Below, piece after piece: positions 51,021 to 61,633 of a DNA stretch of 64,000 nt (positions are counted from its first letter, which is position 1; every line of letters starts with the position of its first letter). Origin of the DNA: CAVVSD01 sp963757125 (GTDB taxonomy: Bacteria > Actinomycetota > Thermoleophilia > Solirubrobacterales > Solirubrobacteraceae); assembly GCA_963757125.1 (NCBI GenBank), contig CAVWQP010000009.1:186001-250000 (forward strand), written 5' to 3'. The position numbers and the translations under genes were made by a program. The notes beneath the pieces were generated by a model, which saw only the letters and a list, made by a program, of their open reading frames with translations, was not told the origin of the DNA and did no database searches.

Positions 51021-51415
51021 CCCACCGTCGGCACCCAACGCCCCTCGACGACCACAGCCTCGTCCGCACCCGGCCACGGCGGCATCGTCACCCCGACCGC
51101 CGACAGCGGCGCGGATCCATGCGCACGGAACTGGAAGCGGGTCCCGACCGGGATCGTGAGGCAGTCGCCCGGCATGACGTCGACGACCTCGCCGTCGCCC
51201 TCACCGGACGCGAGCCACATCTGGCCGCGCCCGGCGAGGAAGAACCAGATCTCCTCGACGGTCCGGTGCACGACGGCGGTCGACACGGCGCCGCCCGCCA
51301 GCTCGAAGTGGGCGCAGCTGCCGCGCTCGGTGGCCAGGAGGACCCGGACGTCGGACCCGTCGGGCGCCGTGACCGTGGGGGAGGCGGGCAGTCGCATCGT
51401 CTCCCAGGCGGTCAC
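51017..51415 (-). CDS. Cupin-domain protein
   Basis: 132-residue single cupin: VVHRTVEEIWFFLAGRGQMWLA (first motif with His and Glu) and VMPGDCLTIPVGTRFQFRAHG (second motif). GTG start. Coded 27 nt downstream of the MFS gene on the same strand and probably co-transcribed. Function unknown. Confidence 0.82.
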   Translation of the reverse strand: MTAWETMRLPASPTVTAPDGSDVRVLLATERGSCAHFELAGGAVSTAVVHRTVEEIWFFLAGRGQMWLASGEGDGEVVDVMPGDCLTIPVGTRFQFRAHGSAPLSAVGVTMPPWPGADEAVVVEGRWVPTVG

Positions 51416-51442
51416 GGCGCAGGACTCTGCCAGACGGGTCGG

Positions 51443-52915
51443 CTAGGCCGCCACGGCGACCATGTCGGCCTCTGCCTCGATGCTCTCCTCGGCATCGACG
51501 CGCAGCGAGGGGCTCGCGACGAGCGCGAGGACCAGACCGAGACCCGCGACGATGGCCGTCGCCGCGAAGCCCCGGGCGTAGCCGCCCGCGAGCGCCTCCG
51601 CCTGGCTCGAGCCGCCGGCGAGCAGCGCGGTGGTGTGCGAGGTCGCCAGCGCGGTGACCGCCGCGACGCCGATCGCGCCGCCGACCTGGAAGGAGGCGTT
51701 CACCAGCCCGGAGGCCGTGCCGGCGCGCTCGGCCGGGACATCGCGGATCGCCGCGATCGTGTTCGGCACGCCGATGAACGGGATCGCGAACCCGTAGACC
51801 ATGATCGCCGGGAGGACGTGCGCGGCGTAGGAGACGCTCGCGTCCATCTGCGAGAGGAACCCGAGCGCGACGGTGCCGAGCAGCGCGCCGGTCGCGTAGG
51901 TGACGCGCGTGCCGTACCGGGCGACGATGATCGGTGCGAGCGTCGCGCCGGCGATCGCGGTCACGCCCATGGGCACGAACGCGATGCCCGTCTCGATCGC
52001 GCTCATCCCGAGCACGCTCTGCATCGCCAGGGCGAGCAGGAAGAACATCCCGATGAACGCGGCGCCGTTCAGGAGCTGGGCCACGTTGCCGGTGGAGACG
52101 CCGCGGTTCGCGAACAGCCGCAGCGGCACGAGCGGGGCGGACGAGCGCGACTCGATGGCGACGAACGTCGCGAGCAGCGCGACGCTGCCGGCGAGCAGCC
52201 CGAGCGTGCGGGTCGACGCCCAGCCGTGCTGGTCGGTGCCGATGACGGCGTAGACGAGGGTCATGAGGCCGAGGGTCGCGGTCAGCGCGCCGGCGACGTC
52301 GTACGTGCGACGCCCGACGACCTCCTCGCGCGACTCGCGGACGAGGCGCAGGACGAACGGCACGACCGCGATCGCGACCGGCACGTTGACGAAGAAGACC
52401 CACTCCCAGCCGACCGCGTCGACCAGGATGCCGCCGGCGACGACGCCGACGGTGCCGCCGAGGCCCGCGAGCGACGCCCAGATGCCCATCGCGGTCGCGC
52501 GCTCGCGGCCGGCGGGGAACGTCGTCACCACGAGCGCGAGCGCGGCGGGGGACATGAGCGCGGCGCCGAAGCCCTGCACGGCGCGTGCACCGATGAGGAG
52601 GTCCTGCGAGGTCGCCAGACCACCCGCGAGCGACGCGGCCGCGAACAGGCCGATGCCGGTGAGGAAGACGCGGCGGCGGCCCAGGAGGTCGCCGAGCCGG
52701 CCGCCGAGGAGGAGGAAGCCGCCGAAGAGCAGCGTGTAGGCGTTGACCACCCACTGGAGGTCCGTCGCGTCGAAGCCGAGGTCGGCGCGGATCGAGGGCA
52801 GCGCGACGTTCACGATCGTCGCGTCCAGCACGACCATGAACTGCGCGACGGCGAGCACGGCGAGGATGCGCCAACGCCGTGGATCAAGGAATGATTCTGT
52901 CGCGGAACGATTCAT
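51443..52915 (-). CDS. MFS drug exporter, DHA2 (14-helix) type
   Basis: 490-residue inner-membrane proton antiporter. Motif A GGRLGDLLGRRRVFL, motif D1 LDATIVNVALPSIRADL and the central antiporter motif C GLGGTVGVVAGGILVD identify the EmrB/QacA group. ATG at 52915 is preferred: TATGGT lies exactly 7 nt upstream and TTGAAT 18 nt before that. Two other starts (52927, 52942) would place the -10 box inside the gene. Divergent from a MarR gene across a shared dyad, the classic layout of a MarR-repressed efflux pump. Confidence 0.9.
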   Translation of the reverse strand: MNRSATESFLDPRRWRILAVLAVAQFMVVLDATIVNVALPSIRADLGFDATDLQWVVNAYTLLFGGFLLLGGRLGDLLGRRRVFLTGIGLFAAASLAGGLATSQDLLIGARAVQGFGAALMSPAALALVVTTFPAGRERATAMGIWASLAGLGGTVGVVAGGILVDAVGWEWVFFVNVPVAIAVVPFVLRLVRESREEVVGRRTYDVAGALTATLGLMTLVYAVIGTDQHGWASTRTLGLLAGSVALLATFVAIESRSSAPLVPLRLFANRGVSTGNVAQLLNGAAFIGMFFLLALAMQSVLGMSAIETGIAFVPMGVTAIAGATLAPIIVARYGTRVTYATGALLGTVALGFLSQMDASVSYAAHVLPAIMVYGFAIPFIGVPNTIAAIRDVPAERAGTASGLVNASFQVGGAIGVAAVTALATSHTTALLAGGSSQAEALAGGYARGFAATAIVAGLGLVLALVASPSLRVDAEESIEAEADMVAVAA

Positions 52916-52922
52916 GGGACGG

Positions 52923-52928
52923 ACCATA
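52923..52928 (-). promoter_or_regulatory. -10 box of the MFS exporter gene, leaderless type
   Basis: TATGGT on the minus strand, 7 nt before the ATG; TTGAAT 18 nt further upstream is a fitting -35 and overlaps the MarR operator. Confidence 0.55.
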
Positions 52929-52941
52929 CGCACGGTCTGCA

Positions 52942-52966
52942 AAATGATTCAACCCCAAAATCATTT
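52942..52966. promoter_or_regulatory. MarR operator: AAATGATT-N9-AATCATTT
   Basis: Perfect 8-bp inverted repeat with a 9-nt centre, in the 71-bp divergent region. It covers the -35 regions of both genes, so binding would shut off the exporter and marR together. Confidence 0.7.
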
Positions 52967-52973
52967 CGACAGC

Positions 52974-52979
52974 TATGAT
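52974..52979 (+). promoter_or_regulatory. -10 box of marR, leaderless type
   Basis: TATGAT, 7 nt before the ATG at 52987. The two earlier in-frame ATGs (52975, 52978) lie within the box and are therefore less likely starts. Confidence 0.55.
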
Positions 52980-52986
52980 GCCTGCC

Positions 52987-53463
52987 ATGGGCGACATGGG
53001 GAACCTCGAGATCGACCGCTGCGGTGTCGACTCCGCCGGCATCAACGACCGCCTGGCGCTGCTCGTCTACCGCGCCGGCGTCGAGGTCCTCGCCCGCGGT
53101 GAGGCCGCGCTCGCCGAGCTCGGCATCGACGGTCGCGACTACACGACGCTCGCCGTGCTGGCGACCGACCAGCCCGACTCGCAGCAGGAGCTCGCGAGGC
53201 TCATGGGCAAGGCGCCGCCGATCATCGTCGCCGCCGTCGACGAGCTGGAGAAGAAGGGCCTCGTCGCCCGTCGCCGCGACGAGCGCGACCGCCGGCGCTC
53301 GGTCGTCGAGATGACCGACGCCGGTCGCGAGATGCTCGCCCGCGCCGACGTGATCGCAGAGGACCTCATCGCCGAGATCTTCGGCGCGCTCAGCGCCGAC
53401 GAGCGCGCCGCGCTCCACGAGACGCTGCGCCGCGCGATGGCCGTCGAGCCGGCTCCGGCCTAG
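52987..53463 (+). CDS. MarR-family transcriptional regulator
   Basis: 158 residues. Winged helix-turn-helix: DYTTLAVLATDQPDSQQELA, then IIVAAVDELEKKGLVARRRD, wing ERDRRRSVVEMTDAGREML. Flanked by helices for dimerisation. Likely represses the divergent MFS exporter and itself, released by a toxic ligand. Its stop TAG lies in the palindrome CCTAGG that also contains the stop of the converging ctaG gene. Confidence 0.92.
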   Translation: MGDMGNLEIDRCGVDSAGINDRLALLVYRAGVEVLARGEAALAELGIDGRDYTTLAVLATDQPDSQQELARLMGKAPPIIVAAVDELEKKGLVARRRDERDRRRSVVEMTDAGREMLARADVIAEDLIAEIFGALSADERAALHETLRRAMAVEPAPA

Positions 53464-54269
53464 GCTTCGCCGAAGCGCTCGCGCCGCTGCTCCTCGCGCT
53501 CGCTCTCCGCGAGCGCGCGGACGAACAGCACGACGAGGGCGATGCCCATGATGATCGACTGCTCGAGGGCCATGATCAGGCCCCCGATCGCCTGGTCGGT
53601 GCCGGCGCTCAGCCCCCAGTAGCGGGGCTGGTTCTCGTAGAACGCGTACAGCGCCTCAGGGGCGAACGTCAGCGCGATGCCGAGCGCGCCGACCAGCAGC
53701 TTCGTCGTCGTCATGTAGACGACGGGCCCCATGCCGGCGAGGTGCCTGTTGCGGATCGGCGACAGGATGTGCCACCAGTACAGCGCCCCTGCGGCGGTGA
53801 AGAACGTGTGCTCGAGGATGTGGACCAGCGGATGCTCGAGGGCGAGGTCGTAGAGCGCCGGGATGTGCCAGGCCCACATCGCCCCGACGTAGAGCGTGAT
53901 CGCGAACACCGGGCTGGCGATCGGTCCGAGCTTGCGCTCGAGCTGCAGCAGCGGGCGTGCGATGGGACGCAGCAGGACCCGCGTGAGGCCGAGGATGCAG
54001 AGGATCGGCACGATGTCGAGCAGCAGGATGTGCTGGACCATGTGCATGAGGAACAGGTCCTCGCCGAGTGAGTCGACGGGCGAGAAGAGGGCGATCACCG
54101 CGAACGCGATGCCCGTGAGGAACAGCACGAGGCGCCAGACGGACGCGTCGCATGCGCGCCAACGACGCACGTAGACGATCGTGAGGCCGGCCAGCACGAT
54201 GAACGGGCCGAGGCTGAAGGACCAGGATGCGTTCGGCGAGGCTGCGGCCGACAGGGCCGTTGCAGGCAT
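53460..54269 (-). CDS. ctaG: Cytochrome c oxidase assembly protein, caa3-type CtaG
   Basis: 269-residue polytopic membrane protein with about seven helices (PFIVLAGLTIVYVRRW, LVLFLTGIAFAVIALFSPVD, HMVQHILLLDIVPILCILGL, and others). The caa3_CtaG family signature HMVQHILL and HILEHTFFTAAGALYWW are present with conserved His. Needed for copper insertion or assembly of caa3-type oxidase. ATG at 54269 has GACAAT 6 nt upstream, a weak leaderless pattern. The two cupredoxins at 60-61.6 kb may belong to the same respiratory/copper biology, but are not adjacent. Confidence 0.88.
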   Translation of the reverse strand: MPATALSAAASPNASWSFSLGPFIVLAGLTIVYVRRWRACDASVWRLVLFLTGIAFAVIALFSPVDSLGEDLFLMHMVQHILLLDIVPILCILGLTRVLLRPIARPLLQLERKLGPIASPVFAITLYVGAMWAWHIPALYDLALEHPLVHILEHTFFTAAGALYWWHILSPIRNRHLAGMGPVVYMTTTKLLVGALGIALTFAPEALYAFYENQPRYWGLSAGTDQAIGGLIMALEQSIIMGIALVVLFVRALAESEREEQRRERFGEA

Positions 54270-54330
54270 GCGCGCGGATTGTCGCAGGGCGTGACACCCG
54301 TGCAACGCGCCCTCCGGCAACGTGTCGTCC

Positions 54331-55149
54331 ATGGTGCACGACCTCCTCGCCCTCCTCGTCCCGCCGGTCTGCGCGGCGTGCTCGATCCCGCTGCAACGGG
54401 CGGGGGATGTCGTCTGTGCGGGATGCCGCCGCGCGCTGCCCTGGCTGCGCGGGCCGCAGTGCTCCCGCTGCGCGCTGCCGCTCACGGCGAGGCACGCCTG
54501 TCCGGCCGCGCGCCAGGCGTTCGACGCCGCCTGGGCGGCGGTCGGCTACACCGGCGTGGCACGTGATCTCGTGGCGGCGCTGAAGTTCCGCCGCGGGCGT
54601 CCGCTGGCCGACGTCATGGCCGCCCACCTCGCCGTCGGCGTCCCGGGCTCGCTCATCGCGGGGGCGACGATCGTGCCGGTGCCCGCGCACCCGGCGCACG
54701 TGCGGGCGCGGGGCTACGACCAGGCGAGGCTGCTCGCCGCCGCGCTCGCACGACGCACGGGCGCGCCGCTCGCCAGGGTGCTGCGCCGCCGCGGGCCGGC
54801 GCGGAGCCAGCTCGGCGCGTCGCGCTCCGAGCGCCTCGAGAGGGGCCGGATCGACGTGTCCGTCCGTGGTGCCGTCCCGTCGCGGGTGGCGCTCGTCGAC
54901 GACGTGCACACGACCGGGGCGACGCTCGACGCGTGCGCCCGCGCGCTGCGCCGGGCGGGTGCCGCGGAGGTCGTCGCGCTGACCTGGGCGCGTGCGCTCC
55001 CGGTCGGATGTCCGTCGACCCCTGCAGGTAGTGCGTTGACACGTGTGGACAAGTCCCGCACCATCTCTGAGAAGGGAAGCAAACGCCTGAACGGAGGCGC
55101 CTCGTATGCAGATCGAGGTCAAAGGCCGGAACACCCCCGTCACGGATGA
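54331..55149 (+). CDS. comF: ComF-family amidophosphoribosyltransferase-like protein
   Basis: 272 residues. N-terminal zinc-ribbon with Cys pairs (CAAC, CAGC, CSRC) near residues 14-52, double-zinc style, then a PRTase domain with ALKFRRGRPLADVMA, VPVPAHPAHVRARGYDQARL and PRPP loop VALVDDVHTTGATLD. ComF helps DNA uptake in competent bacteria, but is also widespread in non-competent ones. The frame runs about 45 residues beyond the usual end and overlaps hpf by 44 nt; a C-terminal extension or a lost stop are both possible. GTG at 54322 is an alternative start. Confidence 0.85.
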   Translation: MVHDLLALLVPPVCAACSIPLQRAGDVVCAGCRRALPWLRGPQCSRCALPLTARHACPAARQAFDAAWAAVGYTGVARDLVAALKFRRGRPLADVMAAHLAVGVPGSLIAGATIVPVPAHPAHVRARGYDQARLLAAALARRTGAPLARVLRRRGPARSQLGASRSERLERGRIDVSVRGAVPSRVALVDDVHTTGATLDACARALRRAGAAEVVALTWARALPVGCPSTPAGSALTRVDKSRTISEKGSKRLNGGASYADRGQRPEHPRHG

Positions 55150-55453
55150 CCTCCGCGAGCTGGTCGAACGCCGGTTCCGCAAGGTCGCCAACCAGGTCTC
55201 GGACCTGGCCGTGCTGGAGGTGGAGCTCTACGAGGAGCGCAATCCGGCCAACCCGTTGTCATGTGTGGCCGAGACGACGCTCCACCTCAAGGGCGTCACG
55301 CTGCGGGCCCAGGACTCGTCACGGGACATGGGCCACTCGCTCAACCTGTGCTCGGAGGAGCTCGCGCGCCAGGTGAAGCGCCACCGCGACAAGCGCCGCA
55401 AGCGCCGTGAGGGGCGCTCGCCCGACAGGGAGCCCGTCCAGATCCAGATCTAG
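55106..55453 (+). CDS. hpf: Ribosome hibernation-promoting factor/YfiA-type protein, short form
   Basis: 115-residue ribosome-associated protein (QIEVKGRNTPVTDDLRELVE, then AETTLHLKGVTLRAQD and SLNLCSEELARQVKRHRDKR). It binds the decoding centre and silences 70S ribosomes under stress. It is the short form, lacking the C-terminal dimerisation domain seen in most actinobacterial long HPF. Ribosome site GGAGG. A TTGACA (55036-55041) in the comF tail is a possible -35. Followed by a hairpin and secA. Confidence 0.9.
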   Translation: MQIEVKGRNTPVTDDLRELVERRFRKVANQVSDLAVLEVELYEERNPANPLSCVAETTLHLKGVTLRAQDSSRDMGHSLNLCSEELARQVKRHRDKRRKRREGRSPDREPVQIQI

Positions 55454-55462
55454 CGCCGAAAC

Positions 55463-55487
55463 CGGGGGAGAGCTCAGCTCTCCCCCG
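55463..55487 (+). terminator. Strong hairpin between hpf and secA
   Basis: CGGGGGAGAGC-TCA-GCTCTCCCCCG, a perfect 11-bp stem with 3-nt loop, 9 nt after the hpf stop. No U-tract follows, as is common for terminators in GC-rich actinobacteria. The secA -10 box begins 2 nt later. Confidence 0.6.
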
Positions 55488-55488
55488 T

Positions 55489-55494
55489 TACCCT
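55489..55494 (+). promoter_or_regulatory. -10 box of secA, leaderless type
   Basis: TACCCT, 6 nt before the ATG at 55501 and directly after the hairpin; no ribosome site. Confidence 0.5.
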
Positions 55495-55500
55495 CCTGGT

Positions 55501-58337
<2,837 letters not shown>

Positions 58338-58341
<4 letters not shown>

Positions 58342-59357
58342 GGCTCGGCCTCTTCCTCGCGGCGCAACATCCGGAAGGACGCGACGCGAGGGAGGCCATG
58401 GCCGACCACGTCGAGCAGGCCGGGCTCGCGCGCGAGCTCGGCCTGAGCTCCGTGATGGCCGGTCAGCACTTCCTGTCGGACCCGTACCAGATGGCCCAGC
58501 CCATCCCGCTCCTCGCGCGCGTGGCCGCGGCGGCGGAGGGGATGACGATCGGGCCCGGCGTGCTCCTCCTGCCGCTGCTCAACCCGCTGCAGGTCGCGGA
58601 GGAGATCGCGACCCTCGACGCCATCGCGGGCGGCCGCGTCGCGCTCGGCGTGGGCATCGGCTACCGCGACGTCGAGCTCGCCGGTTTCGGGGTCACGGAG
58701 AAGCCCTCGAAGGTCTTCGAGCAGAAGCTCGACGTCGTCAAGCGCCTGCTCGCCGGCGAGACCGTGACCGCCTCCGGCCCGGGCTACACCCTGGACGGCG
58801 CACGGCTCTCGCTGCTGCCGTCGCGCCCCGTCCCGATCTGGGTGGCGGCCAACCGCGACGCCGCGGTCCGCCGTGCGGCGCGCGTCGGCGACGCGTGGCT
58901 GATGAACCCGCACACGACGCTCGACGAGCTCGAGCGCCAGCATCGCGTGTTCCTCGCCGCGCGCGAGGAGGCGGGGCTCCCGGTGCCCGAGGAGATCCCG
59001 GCGCTGCGCGAGGTGTGCGTCGCGCCGACCGACGAGGAGGCGATGCTCCTCGCGGGCCGCCACCTGGCCGGAAAGTACGCCGCGTACGTCGACTGGGGCC
59101 AGAGCGACGTCATGCCCGACGGCGACACGCTGCGCAGGGCGTGGAAGGAGCTGACCGAGGGCGGCAGGTTCATCATCGGCTCGCCCGAGACCGCCGGGCG
59201 GATGCTCGCCGAGCACGCCGAGCGGGCCGGGATCACGCACCTCATCTGCAGGATGCAGTGGCCGGGGATGGAACAGGAGCCGGTGCTGCGCTCGATGCGA
59301 CTGCTGGTCGAGGAGGCGCTCCCCGCCTCGGGTCTGAGCCTGGACCGCCCCGATTGA
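58338..59357 (+). CDS. LLM-class flavin/F420-dependent oxidoreductase
   Basis: 339-residue luciferase-like monooxygenase-fold TIM barrel: LRLGLFLAAQ, SVMAGQHFLSDPYQMAQPI, LLPLLNPLQVAEEIATLDAI, GGRVALGVGIGYRDVELAGF and PIWVAANRDAAVRRAARVGD. These are the motifs that hold FMN or F420. Substrate unknown. TTG start overlapping the secA stop is required because no ATG or GTG stands before conserved residue 3; the same TTGA overlap recurs at its own stop. Confidence 0.85.
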
Positions 59358-60103
59358 GTCTGGTCGAGGCGCTCGCGGTCCTCGCGGCGGGGGTCGCGGC
59401 GGGGACGATCAACGTCGTCGTCGGGAGCGGGACGCTCATCACGTTCCCCGTGCTGCTGGCGGTCGGGTTCCCCCCGGTCACGGCGAACGTCTCCAACACG
59501 ATCGGGCTCGTCCCCGGGTCGCTCTCGGGCGTCGTCGGCTACCGCCGCGAGCTCGCGACGCAGACGCACCGCCTGCTCCAGCTCAGCATCGCCTCGGTGA
59601 CCGGCGGGATCGTGGGCGCGGTCGCGCTGCTCGAATTGCCGGCCTCCGCGTTCGAGGCGATCGTGCCGGTGTTCATCGTCATCGCGCTCGTGCTCATCAT
59701 CATCCAGCCGCGGCTGGCGAAGCGACTCGCCTCCCGGCGCCCCGCCCACGCCCGGCCCGGCCCGGTCACGACCGGCCTCGTGTTCGGGACCGGGATCTAC
59801 GGCGGCTACTTCGGCGCTGCCCAGGGGATCCTGCTGCTCGGCATCCTTGGGGCGACGCTGCCGGAGGACCTCCAGCACGTCAACGCGATCAAGAACCTCC
59901 TGGCGATGCTCGTGAACCTCGTGTCGGGCATCATCTTCGCCTTCGTCGCGCCCGTCGACTGGGAGGCGGTGGCGCTCATCGCGGCCGGTTCGATCGTCGG
60001 CGGGGCGCTCGGTGCGCGCTACGGGCGGCGCCTGCCGCCGCAGGCGCTTCGGGGACTGATCGTCGTGGTCGGAACAGTCGCAATCGTGCGCCTGCTCACG
60101 TAA
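59354..60103 (+). CDS. TauE/SafE-family sulfite/sulfoacetate exporter-like membrane protein
   Basis: 249 residues with about seven hydrophobic helices and the two family repeats: GVAAGTINVVVGSGTLITFPVL...NTIGLVPG and FGTGIYGGYFGAAQGILLLG...INAIKNLLAMLVNL (with VN in this copy). Exports small organosulfonates or sulfite, or moves other anions; substrate open. TTG start overlapping the preceding stop (TTGA). Stop TAA forms part of the -10 box of the next gene. Confidence 0.85.
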   Translation: MSLVEALAVLAAGVAAGTINVVVGSGTLITFPVLLAVGFPPVTANVSNTIGLVPGSLSGVVGYRRELATQTHRLLQLSIASVTGGIVGAVALLELPASAFEAIVPVFIVIALVLIIIQPRLAKRLASRRPAHARPGPVTTGLVFGTGIYGGYFGAAQGILLLGILGATLPEDLQHVNAIKNLLAMLVNLVSGIIFAFVAPVDWEAVALIAAGSIVGGALGARYGRRLPPQALRGLIVVVGTVAIVRLLT

Positions 60104-60106
60104 CGT
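60101..60106 (+). promoter_or_regulatory. -10 box of cupredoxin 1, leaderless type
   Basis: TAACGT, 7 nt before the GTG at 60114, starting at the TauE stop codon. Confidence 0.45.
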
Positions 60107-60113
60107 CGGCTGC

Positions 60114-60812
60114 GTGAAGGGCAAGGCCGCCATCACGCTCCTCGTCGTCGCCGCGATCGCAGGCCCTGGGGTCACGGATGCTGCTGCGCAGGCCGCGGCG
60201 ACGGTCAACGCAGCGGGCGGAAACACTTGGAGCCCGAACAACCCGACCGTGACGGTCGGCGGCACGGTGACGTTCGGCAACGCCACCGGCGTCGTCCACA
60301 ACGTCTTCGTCAACGGTGTACGAATCGGTGGCGGCGATGCCGCGAGCTTCAGCTACGTCTACACGGCGCCGGCGACCCCGGGTGTCATCCCGTTCAACTG
60401 CACGATCCACGCCGGCATGACCGGCAACATCAACGTCGTCGCGGCCTCGACGCCCACCCCGGTGCCGACGCCGACCCCCACGCCGACGCCGCTGCCCGTG
60501 CCGATCACGCCGGCGGCGCCGGTCACCGACAGGGTCGCTCCGAAGGCGACGCGGGTGCTCGCGACGGGCACGCTGACCCGGGCGACGGTGAAGCTCCGGC
60601 TCGACGAGGCGGCGACGGTCACGGCGCGGCTCACCCGATCGGGTCAGACCACGACGCTCAAGCGGGTGACCCGCAAGCTCACCGCCGGCAGCCGCCAGAT
60701 CACGCTGAGCCGGACGCTGTCGAACGGCAAGCGCTACCGGATCGCGCTACGGATCGTGGACGCCGCAGGCAACGTCGCGACCCGCACGGTCTCCTTTACG
60801 GCGCAACGTTAG
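60114..60812 (+). CDS. Secreted cupredoxin (plastocyanin-like) with Pro-Thr linker and C-terminal beta domain
   Basis: 232 residues: signal peptide (ITLLVVAAIAGPGVTDAAAQ), blue-copper domain with a full type 1 ligand set His62, Cys96, His99, Met102 (VVHN and FNCTIHAGM), a (Pro-Thr)n linker at about 113-128, and a C-terminal beta-sandwich domain (ATVTARLTRSGQTTTLKRVT, then YRIALRIVDAAGNVATRTVS). Probably carries electrons or copper outside the membrane, tethered or bound by its C-terminal domain. Tandem paralogue follows. GTG start set by the -10 box. Confidence 0.87.
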   Translation: MKGKAAITLLVVAAIAGPGVTDAAAQAAATVNAAGGNTWSPNNPTVTVGGTVTFGNATGVVHNVFVNGVRIGGGDAASFSYVYTAPATPGVIPFNCTIHAGMTGNINVVAASTPTPVPTPTPTPTPLPVPITPAAPVTDRVAPKATRVLATGTLTRATVKLRLDEAATVTARLTRSGQTTTLKRVTRKLTAGSRQITLSRTLSNGKRYRIALRIVDAAGNVATRTVSFTAQR

Positions 60813-60821
60813 ACCGAGACC

Positions 60822-60851
60822 TTGCTTTTCGGAGTGATGCTCGCGTAGCGT
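60822..60851 (+). promoter_or_regulatory. Leaderless promoter of cupredoxin 2
   Basis: TTGCTT (60822-60827), 18-nt spacer, TAGCGT (60846-60851), then 6 nt to the ATG at 60858. Confidence 0.55.
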
Positions 60852-60857
60852 CGCTCC

Positions 60858-61599
60858 ATGAAACAGCGCATCGGCATCGCCGCCCTCCTAGTTGCCGGCG
60901 CGGTCGCCGGCCCCATCGTCAGTGACGCGCACGCGCAGAGCAGCGCGACGATCGTCGCGACGTCGACTCCTGTCCCCGTCCCCCCGAACGGGGTTCAGTA
61001 CATCAACCAGTGGTCTCCCACGGGCGGTCTCACCGTCACGGCGGGCGGCTCGGTCACGTTCACCAACCCCAGCGTTCTCCCCCACACCGTGTTCTTCGGG
61101 GACCAGCCCGGCCGGGGCCTGCCCTCAGGCGCCAGCGAGACCTTCACCGCGCCGTCCACGCCCGGACCGGTGACGTACAACTGCACCCTGCACAACGGCA
61201 TGATCGGGGTGCTGACCGTGGTCGCGGCGCCCCCCACGCCGACCCCGAATCCGACGCCGACCCCGACGCCCGACGCCGAACCCGACCCCGATCACGCCCG
61301 CGCAGACCGTCACGCCGGCGACGTCGCTGGTCTCGGGCCTCTCGACGTCGCGCCGGACCTGGAAGGTGACGGTCCGGTTCGAGCTGAGCGCGGACGCAAC
61401 GGTGACCGCGCGGCTGAAGACCCGCAACGGAACGCGGACCCTCAAGAAGGTCACCCGTGACCTGGAGGCCGGCAGCCGCAGCGTGACGATCAACCGCAGC
61501 TTCACGGGCGGGGCGCGCTATCGCGTCGTGCTCGAGATCGTCGACGACGCGGGCAACGTCCAGAACCGCACGGTGAACTTCACCGGCGCGTTCCGCTGA
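60858..61599 (+). pseudogene. Second cupredoxin paralogue, frameshifted in the Pro-Thr linker
   Basis: Same architecture as the gene before it. Signal peptide (IGIAALLVAGAVAGPIVSDA), cupredoxin with His76, Cys109, His112, Met115 (VLPHTVFFG and YNCTLHNGM), Pro-Thr linker, C-terminal beta domain (ATVTARLKTRNGTRTLKKVT to VDDAGNVQNRTVNFTGAF). The linker and the C-terminal domain are in different frames: the change occurs near 61275 within repeated CCGACGCC-type units. In the N-terminal frame translation would end at 61460 after a foreign tail. Repeat slippage could switch the gene on and off; a sequencing error is the other explanation. Confidence 0.8.
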
Positions 61600-61620
61600 T
61601 CGCGCGACGCGCGCGGGGCG

Positions 61621-61626
61621 TACGCT
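61621..61626 (+). promoter_or_regulatory. -10 box of the subtilase gene, leaderless type
   Basis: TACGCT, 7 nt before the GTG at 61634. Confidence 0.45.
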
Positions 61627-61633
61627 CCCGCGC

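Noticed and set aside
50306..52894. An 862-codon frame continuing from the AbiEi-like gene
   Set aside because: Only the first 170 codons are meaningful; the rest is frameshift read-through antisense to the MFS exporter.
60460..60510. Short tandem repeats as a CRISPR or satellite
   Set aside because: They are in-frame Pro-Thr linker codons of a secreted protein, without spacers.
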